The notes beneath the pieces were generated by a model that was not told where the DNA came from, made no database searches, and saw only the letters and a program-made list of their open reading frames with translations. Shown here piece by piece: positions 1-6,041 of a DNA stretch of 6,041 nucleotides. The translations under genes and the position numbers were made by a program. Position 1 is the first letter of the stretch; each line of letters begins with the position of its first letter. The DNA is from JBBRSC01 sp038245795 (lineage in GTDB: Bacteria > Actinomycetota > Acidimicrobiia > Acidimicrobiales > Microtrichaceae). Location of the stretch: the NCBI GenBank assembly GCA_038245795.1, contig JBBRSC010000209.1, positions 1-6,041 on the forward strand. The letters are read 5' to 3'.

Positions 1-705
1 CACCAACACGCGCAGGTAGTGATACACGAGTCGGAGTCCCCTCGTGGAGGCGACGCCGCCTTCGCGTTCCGTCATGGTGACGGGCACTTCACGCACCACG
101 AATCCTGCTCCATGGGCGAGAATCAGCGCTTCGACCGACTCCATGTATTCGGCGGGGTAGTGCAGGGCGAAGAACTCGAGCATCGGACGACTGAAGCCTC
201 GGAATCCCGACGTGGTGTCGGTGAATTTCTCGCCGGTGAGGATGCGGACGAGGCCGCGGAGCAATGCCATGGCCCCGCCTCGGGCGGTGGAGACCTTGTA
301 ATCAGCGGCGGCGTCGGACGGCCGGGCGAATCGGCTGCCGATGGCCAGATCGGCACCCTGGTCGAGCATGTCGGTCAGCAGGGCAATGCACTCGGCGTCG
401 TGCTGGCCATCGCCGTCGAATTGCACGGCGCGCTCATACCCGGCTCGAACTGCGAATCGGAACCCGGCACGTAGCGCGCCGCCCAGCCCGAGGTTGTAGG
501 GGAGCACGACCACCTCGGCGCCGCCATCCCGCGCGACCTGAGCGGTGCTGTCGGCGGAACCGTCGTCGATCACCACCACGTCGAGATCGGGACGCAGATG
601 TCGCAATGACGTCAGTGCCGCCGGGAGCGCCTCGGCTTCGTTGAACGCCGGGATGATCACAATCGTCGACGATCGGGGGCTGGGCAGCGGGTTCACGACA
701 TTCAT
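1..705 (-). CDS. GT2 family glycosyltransferase, polyprenyl-phosphate sugar synthase type (3' end cut off)
   Basis: The 235 visible residues form a GT-A fold family 2 glycosyltransferase like dolichyl/polyprenyl-phosphate mannose or glucose synthases, which move a sugar from a nucleotide donor to a lipid phosphate on the cytoplasmic face of the membrane. Seen directly: the opening strand STIVIIPAFNEAEALP (about 13-28), the nucleotide-binding VVVIDDGSADST (43-54), the metal-binding DGDGQHD (97-103, DXD at D97 and D99), and TDTTSGFRGFSR (162-173), a hallmark of this subfamily. EVPVTMTEREGG (206-217) is also typical. The ATG at 705-703 overlaps the acyltransferase stop as ATGA, which suggests translational coupling; the Shine-Dalgarno is weak. 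The gene runs off the left edge, probably near its natural end because the RLVYHYLRVLV segment usually lies close to the C terminus in this subfamily. Sugar and acceptor cannot be told from sequence. Family assignment is very secure. Confidence 0.95.
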   Translation of the reverse strand, partial: MNVVNPLPSPRSSTIVIIPAFNEAEALPAALTSLRHLRPDLDVVVIDDGSADSTAQVARDGGAEVVVLPYNLGLGGALRAGFRFAVRAGYERAVQFDGDGQHDAECIALLTDMLDQGADLAIGSRFARPSDAAADYKVSTARGGAMALLRGLVRILTGEKFTDTTSGFRGFSRPMLEFFALHYPAEYMESVEALILAHGAGFVVREVPVTMTEREGGVASTRGLRLVYHYLRVLV

Positions 706-1973
706 GCCACGACGTGTTCTTCGTCGGACGAACCTGCTGCCGCCGCCGGCGCGACGGCCACGGAAACCGCCGCACCCATGACCTGGGATCGTTTCCGTTG
801 CATGAGCGGACGCTCGATGAGGAAATGGCAGGCAATGCCGCATGCCAGACCGCCGGCCAGCGTGATCAGCCAGATCTGCACGAAGCTCCCCTGGAACGGT
901 TGGGCGTCAGTCCACCGCTCGGCCTGCGTCAGCCAGGCCTTGTGCCACAGGTAGAAGCCCAGTGACACGGCCCCCAACGCCACCATGACCCGCGACCCGA
1001 GGACTGCCCGGATGAGACCATCCCGCTGAGGTCCGAAAATCGCGGGCAGCACGAAGAAGAACCCGAAGATCCCGTAGAAGAACAACTTCACGACGTATTC
1101 GTAGGTGAAGATCAGTGGGGAGGGCCGGATGGTCAGGAGCGGGAGATAGCCGCCGGGGTTGACGACCACGAGCCATGCGACGAATCCGCACAACCATGAG
1201 AGCCATGGGCGCCGGCCGAGTACCTCGACGAATCGGGGGAGCGCTCCACCGTTCTTCGCGGCCACGCTCCACAGTGCCATCGCCATCCCGATGGCAAAGA
1301 AGTCGATGTGAGCCGGGAGCCAGAACGCGCCAGATGGCCCCCACGACGGCGCGAACTGCACGAGCCCGATCCGCCAGAGGTGCCCGATCAACCACAATCC
1401 TGCACAGCACCACAACAGCGGGGTGAGTCGTTTCGGCGCGGGCAGCCCGCCGATGAATCGTCGTGCCGCCATCGCCAGGAATGGAACCGCCACGTAGAAG
1501 GTGACTTCAGCTCCGATGCTCCAGGACTGATCGAACTCGCCGAAGCCCTTGAACACCGATTGGGCGGAGAAGGTCTGCAGGAGCAAGGCGTAGAACGTCA
1601 TGGGACCGAGCGGGCGATGATCGAAGATGCCGGCACCCGTCACGATGGGGATGCCGAACCAGATCATGACGCCGGCCAGCGCCACCCAGTAGGCGGGCAT
1701 GATTCGCACGGCGCGGTTGCGCGCGTAGTTCCTGATGGACGGCCATGAGCGATCGGTCAGGAGCGAGGTCGCGAACGGACGGAAGATCAAGAAGCCGGAG
1801 ACCAGGAAGAACATCGGGACGCCGACGTCAGTTCGGGCGAGAAACTGGTTGAGCTCGGGGTGGCGTCCGCGCATGTTGGTGGCGAACGTGACGTGATTGG
1901 TCATCACCAGCAGCATGCCGATGCCGCGGTAGGCATCGAGGTTCGGGAACGGTCCCTCGCGATGGCTCGACAT
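702..1973 (-). CDS. acyltransferase family 3 membrane protein
   Basis: This 423-residue integral membrane protein belongs to acyltransferase family 3 (OafA/NodX-like), which transfers acyl groups, often acetyl, to sugars or lipids at the membrane. Seen: the N-terminal LDAYRGIGMLLVMTNH with R16 and the presumed catalytic H27, the GVPMFFLVSGFLIF segment (51-64), RNRAVRIMPAYW (85-96), QSWSIGAEVTFY (149-160), SLGFYLWHKAWL (337-348), and the closing helix with FLIERPL near 384-390. About ten hydrophobic segments are spread through it. The reading frame stays open to 2288, but the upstream part is arginine-rich out-of-frame sequence overlapping the GT-C gene; the ATG at 1973 places the family's N-terminal motif correctly and starts 5 bases after the preceding stop. 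No clear Shine-Dalgarno is present, so coupling is likely. The last 35 or so residues are an Ala/Ser-rich tail ending EEHVVA. The substrate is unknown; O-acylation of a surface glycan is the inference from its neighbours. Confidence 0.93.
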   Translation of the reverse strand: MSSHREGPFPNLDAYRGIGMLLVMTNHVTFATNMRGRHPELNQFLARTDVGVPMFFLVSGFLIFRPFATSLLTDRSWPSIRNYARNRAVRIMPAYWVALAGVMIWFGIPIVTGAGIFDHRPLGPMTFYALLLQTFSAQSVFKGFGEFDQSWSIGAEVTFYVAVPFLAMAARRFIGGLPAPKRLTPLLWCCAGLWLIGHLWRIGLVQFAPSWGPSGAFWLPAHIDFFAIGMAMALWSVAAKNGGALPRFVEVLGRRPWLSWLCGFVAWLVVVNPGGYLPLLTIRPSPLIFTYEYVVKLFFYGIFGFFFVLPAIFGPQRDGLIRAVLGSRVMVALGAVSLGFYLWHKAWLTQAERWTDAQPFQGSFVQIWLITLAGGLACGIACHFLIERPLMQRKRSQVMGAAVSVAVAPAAAAGSSDEEHVVA

Positions 1974-1978
1974 GGCGG

Positions 1979-3451
1979 TCAGTCTGCCAGCGCCGGGGAC
2001 GGCGATGACAGAACAACGCCATCGGTGACGTTGAGGGACTCGGTCCCCGGGGAACGCCGGCGGAAGATTCGCTGTACGACGGCGTCGGCGGCGACGGCGG
2101 AAGCCATCAGCATCGCAACCTCTGCGCCGATGCGGAACCGCCATAATCCGTAGAACGCCGCTGCGACCCCGACCACCGCGACCAGGTGCGCCAGGAGCGG
2201 CCAGACCGGCATCCGGCGCCGCCAGAGAATGACGAGCCCGCCGCCGCCGACCACCGCAATGCCCCACCAACCAATGGCTGCCAGCCAACTGGCAGTGCGG
2301 GGCCGACCTTCGCCGAGATTGTAGAAGTCGGTCATCTGGCGTACGCCGTAGACACCCATTACCCGTGCCACCCGTACGCCCATCACCCCGGGAAGCTCTC
2401 CGGGATGGTGACGCAGATAGTCAGCTGCCGCGGCGCGGTATTTGAGGGCCACATCGGACGGGTCCTGTCCGGGGTCTGTCGCGGAGACGCCCCGCAAGTA
2501 CGCCTGCCAATCATCGATGCCGTCACCGTTGGAATCAACGGCCTCGATGCACTGCAACACCCACAGCCCGCGACCCGGTCCGTGCCACGCCCGGTCGCAG
2601 TTGGTGCCGACCAGCGTGAGCCCGTCGTTGGTCGACAGCGTGACCGGATGATTGAAGCGAACCAGGTTCGGCACCACCCACGGTGCGATCACCAGTGTCA
2701 CGCCGAAGGCACCGGCGGCCAACCACCTGACGGGTCCCAGTGGCGGGCGTCGATCGGGATCACCACGCCGGGTCAGCGCCAGCGGGATGACCAACACGAT
2801 CACGAGGAGGGCTGATTCGGCCCGGGCCATGATGGCCAGACCAGTCACTGCGCCGAGCGTCATCATCGACCACCCGGTGGGTTGTCGCGCGACGACGAGC
2901 GATACCCAGATCACCAGCGCAATCGTGAGCGCACCAACGCTCTCGCTCATGACCAGGCCATCATTGATCCAGAGTCCTGGGTGCAGCGAGGCAGCCAACG
3001 CGGCGAGCAGACCGACGCGATTGGCGTGGCCGGGTACGAGATGGCGCGCAGCCAACCCGATCGCGACAACGGCCGCAGCGCCGATGAGCGCCATCGTCAG
3101 GCGTTGGGCGGTCTCCCTCCGATGTCGTGTGGCGACATCGCCACCAGTCCCGGCGATCCAGGAAGCGGGTGCCGCGACGATGGCGGTGAGGGGCGGATGG
3201 TCCGCCGAAGGAACCGTACGGTCTTGTCGGAACGGATCGCGGAACCCGTCGCCGCGAGCCAAGGTGTTGGCCATCGCTGAGTAGTACTGCGCGTCGCCGC
3301 GCATCGGATCGTGACGGGTGACGGCCATCACGTACGTGACCCGGACTCCGGCCGCGAGCAGGCCGATCCCGACCAGGGCCAGAAGGAAGCGCCGTCCGGG
3401 ACGGGGGGGTGCGGTATGGGGGGTCGTCGGACGACGACGCAACATCAGCAC
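1979..3451 (-). CDS. GT-C type membrane glycosyltransferase (ArnT/PMT-like)
   Basis: This 490-residue multi-spanning membrane protein resembles the GT-C glycosyltransferases of the ArnT/PMT (GT39/GT83) superfamily, which use polyprenyl-phosphate sugars and act on the outer face of the membrane. Seen: a first membrane helix at about 22-44, then an outside loop with RGDAQYYSAMANTLARGDGF (51-70), whose D53 is the likely catalytic acid, and ADHPPLTA (83-90). Further hydrophobic helices lie at about 119-137, 143-160, 172-188, 197-226, 243-262, 391-410, 416-435 and 443-460. A soluble loop of about 125 residues (264-390) contains C285 and C301, a possible disulfide pair, and an acidic DSNGDGIDDW stretch (306-315). 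The FYGLWRFRIGAE motif (433-444) is typical of the family's C-terminal part. The start is either the GTG at 3451 or the ATG at 3445 (residue 3); neither has a strong ribosome site. The oxidoreductase stop is 13 bases upstream. The sugar and acceptor are unknown. Confidence 0.88.
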   Translation of the reverse strand: MLMLRRRPTTPHTAPPRPGRRFLLALVGIGLLAAGVRVTYVMAVTRHDPMRGDAQYYSAMANTLARGDGFRDPFRQDRTVPSADHPPLTAIVAAPASWIAGTGGDVATRHRRETAQRLTMALIGAAAVVAIGLAARHLVPGHANRVGLLAALAASLHPGLWINDGLVMSESVGALTIALVIWVSLVVARQPTGWSMMTLGAVTGLAIMARAESALLVIVLVIPLALTRRGDPDRRPPLGPVRWLAAGAFGVTLVIAPWVVPNLVRFNHPVTLSTNDGLTLVGTNCDRAWHGPGRGLWVLQCIEAVDSNGDGIDDWQAYLRGVSATDPGQDPSDVALKYRAAAADYLRHHPGELPGVMGVRVARVMGVYGVRQMTDFYNLGEGRPRTASWLAAIGWWGIAVVGGGGLVILWRRRMPVWPLLAHLVAVVGVAAAFYGLWRFRIGAEVAMLMASAVAADAVVQRIFRRRSPGTESLNVTDGVVLSSPSPALAD

Positions 3452-3464
3452 CAGGTTCGGCCGG

Positions 3465-4994
3465 TCAACCGGCGACCGAACGCGGGATCACCGGAGCATC
3501 TCGCCCGGTGCCCGTTCCCGACGACGGACCCGAGGTCGAGCGGGATGACGACGTCGAGTCTTCCTCGTGGTATTCCTCCTCGACATTCACCTCCCAGATG
3601 TCGTGGTGAGCGCCCTGTGCGATGTTCTCGACGGTCAACATGGCAGTGAACATCGAGTGGTCCTGGTTGTTGTACTTGTGCATCCCGTTGCGGCCGACGG
3701 GCCACACGTTGGGAGCGTTCGTGGTCAGCCACGCACGAAGGACATCGACGTTGTCCTTGTAGAACTGGTCGTAGGTCGGGTAGGCCTTCGGCATTCGTAC
3801 GACATAGCCCGCTTCCACCTCGGTCAGCTGCGCCAAGCCCAACTCCGCAAGCTCACGTTTCGCGAGCTCGATGAGATCCTCATCAGCGGAGTTCCACATC
3901 TCGTCGCCTTCGAACACGAAGTACTCCAGTCCCAGGCACGTGAATCCGGGCTTGACCATGTACGGCGACCACGACCCGAAGTTCTGGATGCGGCCGACCT
4001 TCACGCCCGGTGCGTGGATGTAGATCCAGTTGTCCTCGAAGCCCAGCGTCTCGGGAACCACGAGGGCCACGGTCAGGAAGTCACGGAACTGCAGATCATT
4101 GGCGGCCGCCAGCGTGACGGTGTCAACGGGCGGATCCATGGCTCGGATGAGCTGCGGGAAGGGCATGGAGCTGATGATGTGATCGGCAGGGTAGGACGTC
4201 TCCGTTCCGTCGGTCGTGCTGTGGACAGCAGTTGCCCGACCGTCCTCGTGCGTGATGCGGGTCACTCGGGACGACATGATGACCTTCGAGCCCTGGGCCT
4301 CCACCTTCTCGGTGCAACGCTCCCACATCATGCCCGGACCGAATTTGGGGTACTGGAATTCCTCGATCAGCGATGCGATGTCCTTCTGGTTCCGTTTGGG
4401 AAGGAGCGCATTGATGACCGCGCTCGACAACGACAGGTTCTTGATGCGCTGCGCCGCCCAATCGGCCGGCATCGAGGCCACCGGAACACCCCACACCTTC
4501 TCCGTGTATGTCTTGAAGAACGTGCGATAGAGCCGCCATCCGAAGCGGGCGACGAGCCAGCCCTCGTAGTTGGTCTGATCCTTGGGTGGTCGCACCCGCG
4601 CCCAGCCGTAGCTGGCGACACACTTGACCGCTTCGATCGGTCCAAGGTTCCTGAGCGCGTTGAATGCTTTCAGCGGGTAGTCGTAATACTTGCCGTCATA
4701 GAAGATCCGGCTCTTCCGGGGGCGCATCATGAAGTCGTCGTCGTCGAGAATCTCGTGCCACAGGGCTTCGACCTCGGGAACCTTGGTGAAGAACCGATGA
4801 CCACCGATGTCGAAACGCCAGCCGTCACGCTCGACGGTTCGGCTGATCCCACCCACCACGCGGTCGCTCTCGAGCACCGTGGCTGTATGGCCGACCTTGC
4901 CAAGTTCGTAGGCCGCTGTCAGTCCGGCTGGTCCCGCGCCGATGATCACGACACTCGTGTCAGGGATGGGATCGTGGAGGGCGTCGGGTTCCAT
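3465..4994 (-). CDS. FAD/NAD(P)-dependent oxidoreductase, PRK07208-like (HemY/UDP-galactopyranose mutase relatives)
   Basis: This 509-residue flavoprotein carries an N-terminal dinucleotide-binding fold, VVIIGAGPAGLTAAYEL (15-31, GxGxxG at G19-G24), with E42 placed to bind the FAD ribose, then VVGGISRT (46-53) and FDIGGHRFF (61-69). KYYDYPLKAFNAL (102-114) and YTEKVWGVP follow. The C-terminal FAD motif is VGRNGMHKYNNQDHSMFTAM (433-452). From memory these match a family listed as PRK07208 in the wider protoporphyrinogen oxidase/amine oxidase group, related to UDP-galactopyranose mutase. Members are often found with sugar genes, but I know of no established reaction, so haem synthesis should not be assumed. 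The core normally ends at about EEEYHEE (472-478); here a further 30 residues rich in Ser, Thr, Gly and Arg follow. The ATG at 4994 is the only ATG between the in-frame stop at 5021-5019 and the GAGPAG motif; a weak GAGAG lies just before it. It heads the four-gene glycan cluster. Confidence 0.92.
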   Translation of the reverse strand: MEPDALHDPIPDTSVVIIGAGPAGLTAAYELGKVGHTATVLESDRVVGGISRTVERDGWRFDIGGHRFFTKVPEVEALWHEILDDDDFMMRPRKSRIFYDGKYYDYPLKAFNALRNLGPIEAVKCVASYGWARVRPPKDQTNYEGWLVARFGWRLYRTFFKTYTEKVWGVPVASMPADWAAQRIKNLSLSSAVINALLPKRNQKDIASLIEEFQYPKFGPGMMWERCTEKVEAQGSKVIMSSRVTRITHEDGRATAVHSTTDGTETSYPADHIISSMPFPQLIRAMDPPVDTVTLAAANDLQFRDFLTVALVVPETLGFEDNWIYIHAPGVKVGRIQNFGSWSPYMVKPGFTCLGLEYFVFEGDEMWNSADEDLIELAKRELAELGLAQLTEVEAGYVVRMPKAYPTYDQFYKDNVDVLRAWLTTNAPNVWPVGRNGMHKYNNQDHSMFTAMLTVENIAQGAHHDIWEVNVEEEYHEEDSTSSSRSTSGPSSGTGTGRDAPVIPRSVAG

Positions 4995-5066
4995 GTCTCT
5001 CAGGTCATCATTGGGCGCTCACAGCGAGCGCGTGCGGCGAGCACCGGACCGCTGTCCGTAGCTCCA
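4995..5066 (-). promoter_or_regulatory. leader gap before the glycan cluster, with two short inverted repeats
   Basis: This 72-base gap is the only non-coding space of note among the minus-strand genes. It holds GCGCTC-5 nt-GAGCGC at 5015-5031 (6-bp stem), about 20 bases before the oxidoreductase ATG, and CGGAC-4 nt-GTCCG at 5045-5058 (5-bp stem), 8 bases after the small gene's stop. Neither is followed by a T run on the minus strand, so neither is a standard intrinsic terminator. They could be a weak terminator, an attenuator or an operator, or be chance pairing in GC-rich DNA. I could not identify promoter boxes here. Confidence 0.25.
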
Positions 5067-5303
5067 TCACGCTAGCCCGGCAGGCTCACCTGACAGCAGT
5101 CCCTCGCTCTCCGCCAGTTCGCTTTGGCGGATCATGAGGATCTCGTCGGTTCGGAAACAGGCGAGCGGTGTGGCCCAGCAGTCGACGGTCCGTCGGAGGT
5201 TGGCCGTCCGGTAGAAGGTGGTCATGGTCCGTTCGTGGCAGAACGCGTCGGCGTCGCAGACAACTTCGATGGTGCGGTCCCGGAGCGTCACGGCGTAGGT
5301 CAT
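5067..5303 (-). CDS. small uncharacterised protein with four cysteines
   Basis: I do not recognise this 78-residue protein. It starts MTYAVTLRDRTIEVVCDADAF, predicted as short strands, and ends in an acidic, helix-prone ELAESEGLL segment. It has four cysteines as C-x5-C (VVCDADAFCHE) and C-x6-C (VDCWATPLACF), but too few other cues to call a metal site. No signal peptide or membrane helix is visible, so it is probably cytosolic. Coding is supported by the strand shared with the cluster, the balanced residue composition with conserved-looking aromatic positions (FYR, DCWATPL, CFRTDEIL), and the ATG at 5303 with an AGGA about 13 bases upstream. The frame stays open to a TTG at 5348, but that extension has no support. 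It lies 72 bases upstream of the oxidoreductase, so it may be co-transcribed or may be a separate unit. It is probably real, but the function is unknown. Confidence 0.6.
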   Translation of the reverse strand: MTYAVTLRDRTIEVVCDADAFCHERTMTTFYRTANLRRTVDCWATPLACFRTDEILMIRQSELAESEGLLSGEPAGLA

Positions 5304-5466
5304 GGAGTCAGTGTGATCCTCGTCGCCTGTGGGGAGGAAGAGGCACAACCCTGTGAATTTCCATGCAGCTTCTGTGGGTGACGGACCACGTCTGTGAATT
5401 GCCAGCGGAAAGCAGTACGGCGCTGAAACACGCGAGAGATCATCCCTTGCTCATCGTTCTGACGAA
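5304..5466. other. divergent intergenic region, possible genome junction
   Basis: These 163 bases separate the leftward small gene from the rightward sulfatase. No coding frame on either strand looks real. Promoters for both directions would be expected here if the contig is genuine, but no convincing -35/-10 pair was found for either strand. The style of the flanking proteins changes across it. The right half (about 5349-5466) looks slightly AT-richer by eye. Confidence 0.5.
5351..5400 (+). repeat. short direct repeat CTGTGAATT, with a third partial copy
   Basis: The nine-base word CTGTGAATT occurs at 5351-5359 and 5392-5400. A partial copy, CTGTGGGTG, starts between them at 5372. The three starts are 21 and 20 bases apart, close to two helical turns, as would suit a regulator binding one face of the DNA upstream of the sulfatase. 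The copies are too short to exclude chance. Confidence 0.35.
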
Positions 5467-6041
5467 ATGAAACCCCTTCTCATCCTTTTCTCGGCCTTCG
5501 CCATGCTGAATGCGTCCTTCGCGGCGGAACCACGCCCGAACATCCTATTCATCTATGCTGACGACTGGGGCTGGGGCGATCTGGCCTGCCATGGGCATCC
5601 GCATTTGAAGACCCCGAATCTGGACCGCCTCGCGAAGGAAGGCACCGACTTCCAGCAGTTCGTCGTGTGCAATCCGGTATGTTCGCCGAGCCGCACGGCC
5701 ATTGTCACCGGGCGTTATCCGGCGCAGTTTCTCGTGCATCAGCATTTTGCCGGTCATGCGGAAAATGTCGCACGCGGCATGCCGGACTGGCTGGACCCGA
5801 AGGTCACGCTGCTGCCGCGCCTCATGAAAGAAGCGGGCTACACCACGGCGCACTTCGGCAAGTGGCATCTCTCCGGCGGTGGCAAGGACCTCGATGCGCC
5901 ACTGCCCGCTGAGTACGGCTACGATGATGCCGCTGTGTGGACCGGACCTGGGCGCAGCGTGTTTGAAGGCACGAGCGTCGAGCGGCATGCCGGGGACGCG
6001 GGTGAAAAGTCGGGCGCGTCGTTTCAAACCATCGCCGCAGC
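5467..6041 (+). CDS. secreted type I sulfatase, N-terminal part (3' end cut off)
   Basis: The 191 visible residues begin a formylglycine-dependent sulfatase of the alkaline-phosphatase superfamily, which removes sulfate from sulfated sugars or other esters. A Sec signal peptide comes first: MKP, a hydrophobic stretch LLILFSAFAML, and a likely cut after ASFA (residue 19). Then come the metal-binding NILFIYADDWGWGD (25-38, D32 and D33) and VCSPSRTA (71-78), where C72 in C-x-P-S-R is the residue converted to formylglycine, followed by GRYP (82-85). FGKWHLSGG (130-138) supplies the conserved lysine and histidine. These are all the catalytic elements expected in the N-terminal part. The rest, typically another 250-400 residues, lies beyond the right edge. 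The ATG at 5467 fits the signal peptide; no Shine-Dalgarno is visible. The style resembles Planctomycetes/Verrucomicrobia exported sulfatases that degrade algal polysaccharides. Substrate is unknown. It is transcribed away from the other genes and is foreign to them in character. Confidence 0.95.
   Translation, partial: MKPLLILFSAFAMLNASFAAEPRPNILFIYADDWGWGDLACHGHPHLKTPNLDRLAKEGTDFQQFVVCNPVCSPSRTAIVTGRYPAQFLVHQHFAGHAENVARGMPDWLDPKVTLLPRLMKEAGYTTAHFGKWHLSGGGKDLDAPLPAEYGYDDAAVWTGPGRSVFEGTSVERHAGDAGEKSGASFQTIAA

Noticed and set aside
434..835. Minus-strand frame of 133 codons across the acyltransferase/GT2 boundary
   Set aside because: It overlaps both real genes out of frame and encodes an arginine-rich sequence. 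The in-frame GT2 with DGDGQHD and TSGFRGFSR explains this stretch.
1974..2288. Longer start for the acyltransferase, adding 105 residues at the N terminus
   Set aside because: The added part is arginine-rich and overlaps the GT-C C-terminal coding region in another frame. The family's N-terminal YRG...NH motif sits correctly just after the ATG at 1973.
2186..3284. Overlapping plus-strand open frames of about 210 codons each opposite the GT-C gene
   Set aside because: They are shadows of a membrane protein gene on the other strand. They are polar, rich in Arg, Pro and Ser, and without motifs or plausible starts.
3465..4994. Calling the flavoprotein protoporphyrinogen oxidase (hemY) or UDP-galactopyranose mutase (glf)
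   Set aside because: It shares the fold and FAD motifs, but its closest recalled family is PRK07208-like, and the neighbours are glycan genes with no haem genes. The short glf family length and motifs do not fit well either.
3567..5075. Plus-strand open frame of 502 codons opposite the oxidoreductase
   Set aside because: The minus strand carries a clear full-length flavoprotein with family motifs throughout. The plus frame is rich in Val, Arg, His and Asp in a pattern expected from reading GC-rich coding DNA backwards, and shows no known motif.
5304..5348. TTG-initiated extension of the small protein by 15 residues
   Set aside because: A TTG start is rarer, no ribosome site precedes it, and the ATG at 5303 starts directly on the structured MTYAVTL segment.
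5545..6027. Minus-strand frame of 160 codons opposite the sulfatase
   Set aside because: The plus strand encodes the sulfatase with signal peptide, CSPSR and GKWH motifs over the same bases.

Overview
The window is GC-rich bacterial DNA that looks like a metagenomic or environmental contig. It has two parts. Positions 1 to about 5303 hold five genes, all on the minus strand and tightly packed. Their protein style resembles high-GC Actinobacteria, possibly Acidimicrobiia; this is recalled family resemblance, not a search. From about 5467 to the right edge lies the start of a secreted sulfatase on the plus strand. Its style (Sec signal followed by PNILFIYADDWGWGD) is typical of Planctomycetes and Verrucomicrobia.

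Layout in minus-strand reading order (right to left): a small uncharacterised protein (5067-5303); a 72-base gap with two short inverted repeats; an FAD/NAD(P)-binding oxidoreductase resembling the PRK07208-type family (3465-4994); 13 bases later a GT-C type membrane glycosyltransferase (1979-3451); 5 bases later an acyltransferase-3 membrane protein (702-1973); then, with an ATGA stop/start overlap, a GT-A family 2 glycosyltransferase of the polyprenyl-phosphate sugar synthase type (1-705), cut by the left edge. The plus-strand sulfatase (5467-6041) is divergent and cut by the right edge.

The last four minus-strand genes read as one transcription unit for cell-envelope glycan work. The GT2 enzyme would load a sugar onto a polyprenyl-phosphate carrier. 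The GT-C enzyme would transfer it on the outer face of the membrane. The acyltransferase would add acyl groups to a sugar or lipid. The oxidoreductase may modify a sugar or carrier, but its substrate is not known. This joint role is inferred from families and spacing; no substrate can be read from the sequence.

No RNA gene, CRISPR array, insertion sequence or convincing promoter was seen. The points most worth checking are whether the 5304-5466 segment joins two genomes, a calcium-loop-like insert in the GT-C enzyme, and an extra low-complexity tail on the oxidoreductase.
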